Positions 13,301 to 27,664 of a DNA stretch of 64,000 nucleotides are shown here, in pieces. The stretch lies in assembly GCA_963691815.1 (NCBI GenBank), contig OY829657.1, positions 12,355,551-12,419,550 of the forward strand. The letters are read 5' to 3'. The translations under genes were made by a program, and so were the position numbers. The DNA is from Echiichthys vipera (Eukaryota > Chordata > Actinopteri > Perciformes > Trachinidae). How positions within the stretch are numbered: the first letter of the stretch is position 1; each line of letters starts with the position of its first letter. Below the pieces are notes generated by a model. That model did not search any database. It was not told the DNA's origin and saw only the letters and a program-made list of their open reading frames with translations.

Positions 13301-16300
13301 GGGTATCTTAGATGTTGTCTCTACCATCTCTTTTCGTGGAGTGTGTAGTTGTGGCAGCAGAGGATAGATATCCAAAGCAATGCTGATGTTGTGCTCTTTT
13401 GAAGCTCATGGAAAGTGGAATCTTTGTGTCCTAAGTTTGTATGTATGCCTGAATATTGTCCTGTGTTGAGCAAATTCAAAATTAACTTGACCATTTGTAG
13501 ACTTTGGAGACTTTCTCCAATGTGGTCCGGTTTCATATAGTGATGTCCTGATGTAAAGTAATATCTCACTCTATATTCACCCATAGACTCACCGATTTAT
13601 TTCTCTCTCTGTATCTGCAGTATAACTTTGTGGGGAGAATCCTTGGCCCTCGGGGACTCACAGCCAAACAGTTGGAAGCAGAGACGGGATGCAAAATCAT
13701 GGTGCGAGGCAAGAGCTCCATGAGAGACAAGAAGAAGGTAAGCTCATCAGCATGGCAGAATGCCCAGTGTGTTTAATGTGTTTTATCTCTTGATAACAAT
13801 GTTACTCAGTGGATTCCACTCGCACAAGTAAAAATGCCTAACATTGCTTTGACTAAAGCACAGTACATTGAAGCTTGCCTTTGTTCTTTCACCAGAAGTA
13901 ATCATCCTCTGTCTTGAGATAGTGCACAATAACGTGAAACTTTCTGGTACGGCTGTCACAGAAAACATCGCACTACCCCTGTGGAGGCATGACACACACG
14001 CTCAGTTCATGCCTGTTGGCTGCATTCTGACATCTGATAGGGCTGTTTGCAAAATGCTGTGCAGTGGAAAGTTCAGAAGGCAGTAGTAAGGCAGTCGGCT
14101 AAGGCCAGGGTTAGCCAGGGCAGCCTCTATTTCTGGACCTACTGAGCTGAAGTTGGAGACTTAAAAGGTTAATGTTGTGTGTCTACATATCCTGAGACCC
14201 AAGGGGTGAACAAACACATTTTGCCTTAAACAGCCACATCACAGCATTTGAAAACCGAGACTGACTACATTGCAAAGCGGAGCTGATGAAAGTCTTGTCA
14301 GACCATGTTTGGTCATCCTGTATTGCCATACCATCAGGGCAACCTTGTAGTAGAATGTTTTTTAAGCCTACAAATTGACTCATAGAATATTTTAGCTGCC
14401 TACATATTGCATTTTGAAGCACCACACCAGGGTGCTACGGCAACAGCAACTTACATGCATTCCCATGGGATTCCAAAGTGTGTCACATCAGGTTTGATGA
14501 TGTACTTGGAAGTTACTTTGAGGACAAATTGACAGTTTTGAAACTTCTGGTATTTCAAGCATCAGTGCATGTGTTGCCCATGGGTTTCAGCCTAATGTTT
14601 ATCTGTTTTGTTTTATTTTTCTTCTTCATTGAGTGACACCGTTGCTTTCTTTGCTTTAAAATCTCTCCCTTTTTACTTTTTTTCTGTATCTCTAAGTTGC
14701 AGTAGAGCTACATTACAATGCATTTACATAAATCAGAATAATTGTATTTCATCCCTCTTGGTATGGGAATCACCTTCTCCACACACTCACACATACAGTC
14801 CACAGTGCATAGTAACAGAATTGGGATTGATACACACAGATGTACTCAGATTTTCAGATGAGTCACAATCTTAGAAGCTCCAGTTTGCTGCAGGGCCAAC
14901 ATTTTCTTCCCCCTTTCTTTTTTATGACTCTTCCGTTCGTATTTTATTTCTATCTCTTCTTCTCATTTCCCTCGGAGTGTGTTCATTATCACAGAACAAG
15001 ATGAAGACGCTCTGCTATGGTTCTATCTTTAATTTAATTAGATCCAGAACTAGTTAAATGGTAGTGAGCTCCCGCATGTACAAACCCTTGATACTACGCT
15101 AACAAAGGCCTAATACAATTAAATATTTAAAATATACAGCTAAGCAGGGTCATAGCTTTACTCAGTTTTTTGATATGGGATGAAAACAAGGAAAACATAC
15201 ATAAGGCCTGCTTTCAAACCCCACAGAGAGTAGGTTGAGGTAGGTTAGTTTACAAATTATTACACCAGTGGTCGCTTAGCCAACTAGCCCGTTCATCTGA
15301 CCAGGCCCCGCCCACACTGGTCTCAGCTCTCATGAGTGGTAAGCCCCATTGTGGTACTTCAGTTCAGTTTAGGTTGGTGAAAGATGGTTCCTCAATAACA
15401 AAAGTGCAGGTGACCATGGGCTATACGGTGTTTCTGTTCTGTGGTCTCAATGGCGTCTTCAACAGCGAGCCTCTGCATACGATGTTCACGTCTGCTGTTT
15501 AACTTGTAAGAGCCACCAACGCTCTGGCAGTGATGTCTTTTATCACACACACAGCATAACCACAGCTCCGTGAAAAAGCTCTAGAGATAGATGGAAAAGA
15601 AAGGCTATATAGGGGACCTAACTCCTAAAAGAATAACCCAAAATATAAAAAAAATAAAATAAAAATCCATGGATAGTCCTGGCCTGTTTTTATACAAAGT
15701 TGAAATTAATGAGATGGATTTTTATTTTGCAGGCCGTCATATTTAGATAATAATTAAACAGTTTTGTCAGGGTGGCGGGTGGCAGGCCTGGGTGTCATAA
15801 CTGTGGCTCAGCTCCAGACAAAGCCTCCGCAGCATCCTCAACCTCAGTGTTTCCAGCTTGATACCTTGTGGCAGCAGAGGAAGCCGCGGGAGAAGCTTAG
15901 CCAGTGTGTTTATTCAGGATCCATTAGCGGCAGCGTTTTTATGCTCTCAATAATTCAGCTGGTTGCTCCCTCCTGGGCTGCACTGCCTGGCGGGGAGTCG
16001 GCTCACTGGAGCTATGCAGTGGGAGAGAGTCGAGTAGAGACTGAGGGAGAGGGAGCAAAGTAAAAAAAAAAGGAACAATGGGGAGGGAAGAAATGCAAAT
16101 CAACTAGACAATAAGAAGGAATGATGTAAATGAAGAGAAAAATGTGGTACTTCATTATAATGTTTAGGAAAGAAATGTCCTGAGCACTTTTTTCACTCCA
16201 AATCCATTTCAAATAATTTTGATACTGAGCATCAACCGATACAGAGTTTAATTAGTTTTGTTATATTTTTTACTAGACCAAATATAATCTGTCAGTGAGA

Positions 16301-19300
16301 GTGACTGAGTAAGTGCCGGTACGTTCCGGTAACTTCTCTGAATAGAGACTTTTGGACATCCTTTTATTCTGACAGTTGTTGAGACCGGATGGATCACACA
16401 CTATTTCCATAGAGAATACTTTTTTTTAAGGTGTTTACGTCTGCACCACTGTACCTAACCCTGTGCAGTGCACTCAACCCTCTTCCAGTAACTTGTATTT
16501 TGGGTTTTTTTCTCAGTTTGTTGTCTTGTAAAGTCTTTAGTGACTGCCCAAAGGGATGAACCTTGTGTTTTATGTCTTTTTGATGATTACTGTCTAAACA
16601 GAAGGAGTAAGGACTCCTCCTGGGGCCTTATTCCGATAAAAGTTTCATCGGATGTGGCAGCTTGAGTCTCCCTGGTTCACTCTTATAGTCATGCTTAATG
16701 CCAAACAACAGCAATTAAATTACAGGTGTGTTATATCGACCGTTGTGCAAGTAGAATAGGGATTTCCCTCCCTTTCACAAAACAACAATTCCCTAATTCT
16801 ATTTTGGCTACCACAAAGTGTGAGATTACAGTTAGTACCATAACAGGTGTTTTACCTTGAGCTAAACTAAGTGTCCTTTCAGACTTGCACTTTGAGAAAT
16901 GTCATATCAAATGAATTTCCTTTGATTTGTTTTTTCTGCTGATTGTCTCAACACTTAATATGTACAGTTGTGATATCAGCACAGCCACTAACAGAATAGG
17001 ATAGGCCTCGGGCTTGGAACTTCAACCCCTGCCAGCAAATAGATAGAGCAATACCACAGCACCCAGATTTTATTGCTTAAGAACTAATGCGTGACATTGC
17101 CAATCAATATGTTGAGCTTGATTTGCTTGTTGGCACTGTAGCATGCACACTTGATTTGTTTAAAGTTCAAGCTGACTTGGGGTTTTTTCCTCTTCTCCTG
17201 GGTTTTGATTACTTGACCCAGGAAGCTAGTTTATTCTTTATTAAGAGTTTTTAGGCAGCCATTATGTTGATAAGAAAAGCAAAGCAATGCCCAGGTGTTA
17301 CTTTAGATGCTTTAGGGATTAGTGGGTAGAAATGGCTTTGAGAGAAGGCAGTGGTTGAGGACACATGAATGACAAATAGTATGTGTAAACATGGTTTATT
17401 GGGGGCTATAATTGATATAATTTCCTCTTTTGAGGAGTGCTGTTATATGGTTCCTTTTTCGAGACAGAGCTATAATCCTGACATTTATATGACTAGTTCA
17501 GTATTTCTCTCTGTAGTTCTCAATCTGTCCTCTTAGTCCTCTTACATTATGACATTTCATATAGTGTTACATTTTATAATAAGAGAGATCTAAGCAAGCA
17601 TTCGAGAAGACCAAAACTAAAGAATCAAGAATCATGAATAAGTTTCAATTTCTTTCTTTCAGGGAGTTGTGTTTAGTTTTTGTTTTGCATTTAATATTTA
17701 ATTTCTTAATCATTATCATTCCTTTACAGCCCCGGCTGCTCTCTCTTGTCCTTCCGTGCCCCTGCAGCTCCCTACTGCACCTGTTTGATGTGGTGGTATT
17801 TAGCCTCAGTTGCATTGACCCCAGTTGGGAACGTCCTTTAGGATCAAAGGAGAAGGGACAAACCTTTTCATTTATGAGTGTTAAAGTGCAACATTGGCAG
17901 GACAAAATTGTAGCGCCATGTTTTCTAAAACCCTATTGAGGCTGCAGGGTGGTATATTAAGTAGGACTGACCTTCAGCCACAATACCAAGGACTGAAAGC
18001 TCCGTGTCTGCAAATGTGCACCCTGTTATGTGCCCTTGAGCAATTCAATACATCTCTTTCAGCTTGAGGGGCTGTGTAACTTCCCTGTGGAAGAGGGCAG
18101 GTGAAATGATGGCACCAACAGGATCAATAAAAAAGTACCAAGCAACCAGATAACCACTCCATGATTTTAGTACAACCTAAAAAAGGTAGGGAAGGTTCAG
18201 AAGAAAAAGACAGTCTTCTATTTTTGTCACCTTTTTGCATATGGTGTCATCCTTGTTGGAAATTGAGGCCTGAGAGTTTATTGGGCTCAAGCTGAAGGGT
18301 GTGAAAGCCAGCAGGCAAACAGGTGCTGTACAGACCATGGAAGTCAGGCAACATAACTGACAAGCAGTCTTTCCCTCTGATCCTATTCTTAGATGTTGTC
18401 TCTAGATGCAGGGTCTGTGCTATTTATTCATGCTACATATTTTGCCAAAACCGATTACCCTCTGGTATGTGGTCATTATTGCCATGGCATTTGATGTGGG
18501 CCAGCATGGACATTCTCTTCAAAGGCCTTCACAGTATTCCCTTCAGCGCTTGCATCGCCTCCCTTCTCTTTTCTCACCCTTCCCTCCTGTTTGTCATGCT
18601 GTCACTTTCTTGCAGAGGGCGCACAGTGACCTTGTTCACAGGCAGTCATGCTGGTGTGAGATGTGTGTGTGGGTGTGCATGCGTGCTTGGATACAAGTGT
18701 GTGCCTTTTTCCAGATCTCTTTGCCCACAATTGTAACTAAACTAAAATCCAGAGCACACACATACACAGACATGTGATTAACTAATCTTGTTGGATTCAA
18801 CTTGGGCAAGAATCTGTTAATAAAATGCATTTATGCATTTATCATTTGCTTTGATAAGTGCCCTGCTTTCAGAGGCAGCCCTTGTGGCCTGTCTGTCTCC
18901 CCTCCAGAATAAGCTGAGTCACCTTCTAGTCCCTATGTCCCCTAATAGGCCATAAGCAAACAGCCATGGTGAAATAATGGCCTGACACTAGGCCCTCGCC
19001 CCTGTGTGGAAAAGGGGAAACGAGAGTGGCATATTTAAGTGTGGGTGTGTGTGTGGGTGTGTGTGGTGCTCATTGACTGTATTGAAATCATGCTGGGTTG
19101 ACCCCCAGCAAATCACTGCAATGCATTGTTCGTAATTAGACACCTTCACAGTGGCTACTCACAAATGAGCAGCGATCTGAATTTGGGGTGGTTTGTAAGG
19201 TCGGGGGTAACGACACAGTGTTCATCAACAGTCTGAACAAACCTGCACCAACAGCAGGAGGGGAGAAGACCGGGATATAGTTGACTGCTTGAGAATCTGA

Positions 19301-22300
19301 CCTTTTTGGAAAAAGAAATTGCAATTCTGAATTGGAAATGGGTTTTGAGTTACATTCATTTTGGACATTCATTTTTCCCCCCAGATATTACCTTTGTTAT
19401 ATTTTATTCCTGTTTCAGTGTTTTAATGTGGTGTCACACATCAGAGAAAATGAGGTTGTCTGTTTCAGATGACCTAGACCTCAACTCCCCTCCCCAGGGG
19501 GAAGTAGTCAGCTTTCAAACAGCTGACTGTCATGGTTGTACAGTGACATGCGATACAACCTCAAAAGCATTTTAGAGCGCTCTTAGTGCCTGCTCACTGA
19601 ATTTAGTGTCAGTGGGGCAACCGAAAGGGTTAGGAAAGTAGCTATGCAAAATGGAGAAGCCTGTTTTTTTTTTAAAGGCAAATTTGAGGCTCCTCTGTAT
19701 TTGTCTCTACATTTCCCTTTTTACCACAAAAGACAGATTTGACTGGGCGAACATTGTGCACCATTTCCCAGCTTTTTCAATTCAAATATTGAAATGGCTT
19801 CCTTCTTAACTGCGTTGAAAGGCTATTGGGCTATGATATTGGTTTTGAATACAGCCCATTTTGCCTTTCAGTTACTGCTAGTGCTACAATTTGGCACCCT
19901 TTGAATCCTCTGACACCCTCCTACCCCTTTTCGACTAAGATATTTTGAGGGCTGGTTCAGAGCCGGTGTCCAATCTTGAACCAGTTCTTCCTGTTTGGAC
20001 AGCCAAAGAACCGGCTCTCGGCCAGGGAAACTGGTCCCAGAGCAGCACTAACTCTTTGCTGGTCTTAAACCGGCACCACTTCTTGCGTGCTTTCAAATAA
20101 TGTTGTGATTTTAAAATTTGTGTATTTCATTGTTCTTTTTTTTCTCAAAATTAACAACTTTTCTAAAGAGACATGTCTTCTTTGGTGTGCTTAATCAACA
20201 GAGAAACACAGTTTAAGTTAAGTTTTAAAAAGAAAAATGTTTATTCAATTATGCACAATAATTAAACAGTTCCTTTCAGAAAATCAAAGAACCATTAACA
20301 GCTCGGAAAGCAAACATAAACATGTACATGTCTGTTGTAAGGGTAGTTTTCATTTAACACAGCTGCAGTCATTTGATTTTGACGTTGCCAGTAAAGACAT
20401 GAATCATAAAGACATAAATGGATCATTAATTTCTGCAGTATGATCAATTGCAAGTAGTCTGTGCTAGGTAAGGCTAGATAATGTTAGCCTGCTAGCGCTA
20501 ATGCTAGCTTCCAACAAAGGCTAACATTAACATCTTACATTCAGTGTCAATAAGAATCAAAACGTGTTAGATAATTACCTTTCTCCTCAAACAAAATCAT
20601 CCATTGTATTCAAGATGAGCAGTACAAATGTGTTGCAGTCCACCATTGTTGTTGCTGTGCTTGAAGTGGGCGTTAGCATTTCTGGGGAAACCTCAGACGT
20701 ATACAGTGACGTAATGACATGGTTTCTGGGCTCTCTAGCCTGTGGAAAACCAAACGGGTTCTGAGAAGGTTCCCAAGTTGAACCAACAGTGAACCAGCAC
20801 CAGTCCAGCACTAGAACTAGGTCTGGGTTAGTTGAAAAGATGTATCAGTTATTGTTATCCAGACAGCATTGTCCACACACATACAGAGGCAGAGGTCCAC
20901 ACCATCACAAACACTCCTGTTGCACTTTGAACTGTATCCATGTACCATAATTGCATTCCTACTCATTAAGTTGGTGTGGCAACCCCCATCCATCTTTCTC
21001 TGATCCCTCCACCCATCCATCTTTCGCTAATATTAATTGCTGCAGGGCTCGCTGTCGTCTTTGTCTCTGTGAAGCGAGGGATCTATTAAAGAAGTGTGTC
21101 CTTTCAAAGTTAAAGCTAAATAGCTGACTAAAGGGGCGCTCCTGCCATCCTACTTCTCTTCACAGGGCCCCGTCGTCCTCTGTGTATGCCTGCCTCTCGC
21201 CTCCGCTTCCTCTGATACGCTGTGTTACTGCACCGGTGCTCCAACACACCCACACTGTCACATTCACTCACCATCTCTCTCTTGCTCTCTCTCTATCTCT
21301 GTCCAGGAGGAGCAGAACAGAGGGAAGCCAAACTGGGAACACTTAAACGAAGACCTTCATGTCCTGATCACAGTGGAAGACACACAGGGCAGAGCTGAGA
21401 TCAAGATGAGGAGAGCGGTGGAGGAGGTCAAGAAGCTCCTCGTACCTGCTGTGAGTACATACCACACGCAAGCTCATATACACACATCACGCACAACGGT
21501 AGCTGCTTATGGCCTGATCAAATATGTAATGCACTCCACAAGTAACAGCATTTGAGTTTCCAAGAAAGTTGACACCAAGGACGTGGTAAAGCTTTGATTT
21601 AGTAGTGCTGAGAGAGGTCTTTCTAGGCCCCCCCCCCAAAAAAAAATAATGTAGCTACATATGGAACACCACAGCTTTCCCACTGTTAGCATCCTGTTTA
21701 CTTCCATATATAGACCAGGGGAACAGGTTGGCTGTACCCCCAGTGGAGTGGAAAACATAGCTAGCTGCAAACGGCTCCTGTGACTGCCATATCTCATCTC
21801 CGCTCCCCATGCCTCAACTTCCTCCTACACTGTGCGACTGGTGACGACTGCTGATAGTTTTTTGGCATGCATGCGTGTATTTTCCCTGTTAACTGCGGAA
21901 ACCAGGTGGACAGGGCAGCTGAAGGCCCAGATTTGCCATCAGGTGGCAATACACAGGGCATGGTGGTCTGTGGAAATGGGGACAGCCAATGCCAAGCCTG
22001 CAAGGTTAAACAAGAGATGCAATGTCACTTGAACTGTAATGTTAAGCTGTTTCCATTCATGCCCTTTACCCTGTAAATACAGAATTTTATTTTTATTTTA
22101 TTACAGTATTTCATTTACATGTTTTCTCATTGGGAGGAAAAAATGCGGGAATGTTTGACCTAGATATAGCTACATTACAATGTATCATAACTTGGTAGCA
22201 GAATTATGTCGCTTTCTGCAAACACTGGGCAAGTTGCACCTCAAGCAGTATGACCTCCTTTAGTTATTATTAGCAAATACACAAATTGTAGAGAATGGTG

Positions 22301-23561
22301 AGTAGTTCTGTAACAAACATGTCTAATACAGCAACAGTTATGGATGTAAAGTCTGTCACAAGAGGTGCCATCATGCCCGAGTCTCCTGTCTAGTATGATC
22401 ATTTCTCCCTGCCTGTTTCAGCGAGGCCTAAGCCCAGCCTGACAATGTGAAAAACACTACAATTTATGCCCTCTTGTTTAAGGATTGCTTCAGCCTGCCT
22501 GTCACTTCTTCGGGCACTTGTTTTGTTTCAGAGAGCAGGGATGTTTCAGCTCTCCGCAGCCTGTATTTGTACACAGAGGATATTGACACTCACACACACA
22601 CACGCTCAAATATGAAGAAACTTGCAGATGGAACCGCCCCTGGAAGCAGCAATTTTCTAAAGAGTGATGCAGAATGAGTCACTGTTAACACACGTGTTGA
22701 CATATACAACAGAAACCCTTTCGGCGTCCTTTTAAGTCAATGACAGCTCTTGGCAGCTAACACTCATCTGAGCGAGTGTCACAAAAATAGCGTCCTCACT
22801 TTTCTTGAAATCTATTCATTTTGAAGCCTGACAAGCGCATCAAAGATGGTGTGGTGATTTAGCACCTGAACCGCTTATTGGATTAAAGAGATGCTCCCCC
22901 TTTTTTCCTCACACACAAGAAAGCAACTTCAAGCTCTTGTGAGGTACTAATGAAATCTTCCTTATAAAAAGTTTAACTCTACCTTTAGTTCAAATAAGAA
23001 TTTTATAGCTAAATAATGACCAATTGCAATCCACCATAGACAATTTTTCTTCAATAAGGCATATTTGTTCGTTTGAATAATATGAAAGATCCCTCCATTA
23101 GATATACATTGGGTGTATTCACCTGTAAATGCTTTAATTCTCATGTCATGAATAACACAAAATGCATACATGCCTGGTAATAAATATAATAAATATATAT
23201 ATTACAAACATTAAAACGTATCACTCCAAAATATATTATAAACTACTAATTTCTTTTGAACATATTTTGGTCCTTGCATCAATATCAGATTATTTTGTAT
23301 TGATCAGAGAAATAAATCCAGTTTAGGTTTCTATAGATCTGGTTTTTCATTCTGCTAACATTAGGGGCCACATTCTTAATGTACATTATCTCAGTGGCAC
23401 TGGTCCAGGGTATGACAAACGAATGTCAATCGAAGTGACAGAGTGTCAGCATGGCAGAATAAGTGTCCAGTAATCCTGACGATGAATGTTTTGGCTGCTG
23501 CACTATCTACCCGTGAACCCCTTAGGGCACTATATTTTCTTCATGTTGTTACATGCATGTG

Positions 23562-23605
<44 letters not shown>

Positions 23606-26600
23606 TGTGAGCAGTAAAGCTTGCTGACAGTAATGCCCTTTATCATGCTAAACTAGATTGGATTAAAGTATAGACATGCTGCGAACGCACTGTTCTAATG
23701 TAGGGCATCTTCTCCACATTTGGCAGCGTAAAATTTCCTTTATTAAATTGCACAGGAAACAAAATGTGAGGTCATGCTTTTTATTCCTTTCAAGGAACAG
23801 GCTTCAGTTGTCATTGGAGAGGACTGAGCTGCAGAAATTAAACAAAGAGGGAGAATAGAGTGATAACCAAAACGTTGTTTTGGTTGCAAAGCTGGTGGTA
23901 AATTGAAGTCAAAGGCTTAAAGTTTTGCTTAAATGATCTCATAATTGACTGACTTGGGATTAAGAGCCAGGATGTCTGTTAGGGGAAAAAAAACTATACT
24001 TGAGCTTCAACTTAAACTCACGGTGATGTAACAGTCAGACTTATAGTGTATTTGGTAAGATAATTGTATATATATGTATGTTGTAAGTATATTTTGGTTG
24101 AATTTATGGCTGAATCATCAATTATTGAGTGGTTGACATGTTAGTCTGGCAAATATTGAGTAGTTTTACTAAGAGATTGATTGACAGTTGGAAGAGGGTA
24201 CTGTACTGATGTGTTCATCCCTGCCCGCTGTAACGCTCTTTGCTCCCTAGTCCTGTGAACTCTTCAACTCTCCATGAACTGGGAGCAAAAGAACATCGGC
24301 AAGATGAGAGAGACAGAGGGAGTGAGAGAGATGGGCGGGAGAGCTTGATTGAGCTACTCTTTCAAGTGTGGATTTACTCCACTGAGCCTGCCCCAGTGTG
24401 TGTGTGTGTGTGTGTGTGTGTTTCAATACACACACACACACACGCGCATGCTCAGAAAAATATTTCCACATGCATGCACGTATAAACACTCACTAAAATG
24501 CTCCGCTCATCCCTTGAGTCCTTGGTTAAGGCCCTCAAACGGAGCCAGCGGCAGAGCCCCTCTGCACTTTAAGTAACCTCCACTCTCATGCTTGCAGAGG
24601 TGTATGCATAAACCCTGACTGGCACATTCTACTTCCCCTTTCTGTCCCTAGACGGGCTAGAGAGCAAGAATGATTGGCTTGTAGGCAGGTATTGTCCATA
24701 TTTACGACAGACCCTGGCCAGTTGTTAGACAGACAGAACACCTGACCTGGGTATGCAATGATTTTGTACAATATTACATTCACGAATAAGAATCAGCTCT
24801 CCGTTAACTTGTGTAAACAGACACCAGCTTAAGTCCAAATCCATCTTAATTACCTCCATATGTTATCAGTGATCTTCTGCCGAGTGTCAAACCATATTTG
24901 GATGGTGAACACAGAGATTCTTCTGTTGTGTAGTAAGACCTGGCATGGCAACTGTATGCAGGTTGGTTGTCATATATTTATATAACTTTGTATCAAGCTG
25001 GCCTTTTATTTGTTAAAAATAAAAAAAAACAACAACATAAAACACAGCACAAGCATGGACAGGAAACACTAACACTAGGGACTAGCTACAAAGTAAGGTA
25101 ACTTTTATATTTTGGTAGCCTTTTGCGTTCTGATAAGAACCTGACAAGCTGGCCTTTCTCGACTGGTTAACAGGCATACTGTAACTGTAATTGCAATTAA
25201 ACTACACCATTTTTTTCATGCTGAACCTGGTACACTCTAGCCAGGTTTTAGCAGCATACTGATATTCTGGTCCCTTAAGCCATTCTGCATTTCTCTTTAT
25301 CTGTCATTTGTCTTTTTAAGTGATATTTCTAGTTTGATAAACGCAATTGCTTTGACCTTTGAATTATTTTTTCAGTTATGATGTTGCTGATCTATAAAAT
25401 GAAGGATATAATTCTGTCGCATTGCACACTGCGAGTTGCACTGTAAAAATCCTAAGCAGGCTAAATCTTAAAATGTCAATATAAACACGTTACCCTGGAA
25501 ACAAACCCCCAGTACAGCACTCCGTGCCTTCTGAGAGAGCATATTTTTATGCTCTGTAGTGATAAGTCAGCTACTTACAGGATTTTTACTCTGGTGAAAA
25601 GTCTGTTGATTCTGGTCTATGTGAATATTATTATTCTACCTAAAGGGACTGCTGTAAAGCAAATCATTTTTTTGATTTCATAAGATCTTAACTCTTCAAT
25701 AGGTTCCTACAGGTTTATAGTGAGATCTAAAGTCACATCATGCTATTTAAGTTATGTGAGATTGCCTGATAAAGGAAGCTCCAGACAAAGCTATCTACAT
25801 TGTTCCCAAATTTGATTCAATGCAGTGATGGCAGGCACTCGCCGCAAGGCACCTACAGTACATTAAGAGAGGTACACACACACACACAAAAGCGCCGACG
25901 CTAAACACACAAGTAGCAAGAAAAGGTTAGGTTTGAAAGGAGAACAGCACAAGGCTGCTTTGGCCATGGAGAGCCAAGTGCATGTCTCCCTGAATGAAAC
26001 TTGTCATTGCCGAGAACAAAGTGAACATGGTAGCAGTCTGAGCAGACCAGCGGCCTTAAGCGCTACTCATTTGCAACATGGTGGGAACCAAGTCCTGCAC
26101 TCTTGGGTCACCTTACTGCTTCCTTTAAATCCTTTTATTGCCCCTTTTTGAAGTTCTATTTTTGGTATTTTTCACTTGAACATTTCTAGTGGACATTTTT
26201 TAAATTATGAGATGGTTTCATTGCTCCACTTTCCTTTTTTATGAATGCCTTGGCAGTGGATAGCAAAGTGAGAGCTCTCCACCCGTTGCCATTTTTGGCC
26301 CCAGTCTCATGTGCTAGTAATGCTTCTAGTCCATGATTAAGTGTATTTTTTGGGCAAACCTGTACGCCCGCCCCTTTGTTCTTATTCCTGTCTCATACTC
26401 CCCCGGGCCTTCTTTGTCTCCTCATCTCTCTTTCTCGTTATTCTCTCCTCGTTCACTCTGCTTTCGACCACCTTTGAGGAAGAGTATACAGTAGATGGTG
26501 TTATTGTAAAAGCCGGACAGATGGACCTTAATGGACGCCAAGTTTGGCGATCAGCGGGGTGTTGTGTCTGTACTCGCCAGTATGCATCCGGCTTGGCAGA

Positions 26601-27628
26601 GTGCTACAATGGCAGCCCCATCAGAACCACTCGGACAGGAAAGGCACATGCACAGAGAGAAGATGATGCAGAACAAGTGGAGCTGGATTTAAACAGTAGA
26701 AGTCTGTTCTAGGCAGCGGTGCACTGACTTTGCAATCGATAAACACCTCTTTTTGTTCTTGCTCTCTTTCTAGCTCTCACCCTGTCCTCCTCTCTCTGTC
26801 AGCAGTGTATGACAAATGAGTACAAAACACCATCTGGCTGCATCCATCCTTGTGTGCCTCTCCAATTAATGATGTTTATTCTCTGTTAGGTCTACCTATC
26901 ACTACCATTCTCCTCTTATTTACTCTTAATCTACTCCGAACCCCTCCCCCAACATCCTCTGTCATGCAAGATATCAGCCATATCCACAAGAACCTAAGCT
27001 CATATTTCATATTGAACCTCATTGGATGGTGCATGACTTTGACTTGATACACATTCTAATAGTACTTCAAATCACAATAGTCTACAACAGGGTTTGTGTC
27101 AACGATATGTATTTTCTTGAAACTGCAACATTGTGATCATACTATGTGGGAGTTTTTCTTTGGTTCCTGAAATGGAAAACAAGTTGAGGTGTTATGAAAC
27201 TAGCATGTTTTCTATCATTCCTGAACATCTTTGATTACCCCACACCATCTTGTTTATTGCCCTTAACTGTGCTGTGAAGTGTGTAGTACAACTGCAGAGG
27301 AAAGGCGGTGAAAGAAACACACAACACAATGTGGTAAAGGCTATAATATCTATTCGTGTCCCATGGATTGTACATTGTTGCATATTTAAATGTGATTAAT
27401 GACAAAAGTAGCTATTTATGTCACTATGCCAGCCAGCTCAAGTAGACTTAGAGCCCTTACAGGTAGGCAGTAGGTAGGTCGTTTTAGTCAACCTTGTAGC
27501 CGCTCTGTCCCTTTAGGTGGTTATTACCTTCATCAGGCTAATGAAGGAGTTGGATTGGATCACATTAACCTCCTGATCTCCACCTCCCAGGACACCACAG
27601 TTACAACAGACTGGACTGCACTGTTCAG

Positions 27629-27664
<36 letters not shown>

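Larger units (their letters stand above)
13738..21306 (+). other. qkia: intron 3 of qkia
   Basis: A 7.6-kb intron. The clearest content is an hAT-like non-autonomous element (19927-20839) with an internal hairpin at 20480-20528. TG-rich runs lie at 18661-18690 and 19040-19070. No further coding signal is seen. It ends with a long CT-rich tract before exon 4. Confidence 0.85.

Noticed and set aside
21304..21309. NAGNAG tandem acceptor at exon 4 (CAGGAG)
   Set aside because: The second site is GAG, a poor acceptor; at most it would remove one Glu.
26341..26712. 123-codon frame in intron 4
   Set aside because: Only its middle looks protein-like, it has no recognisable family, and the strand and position fit chance in a long intron.
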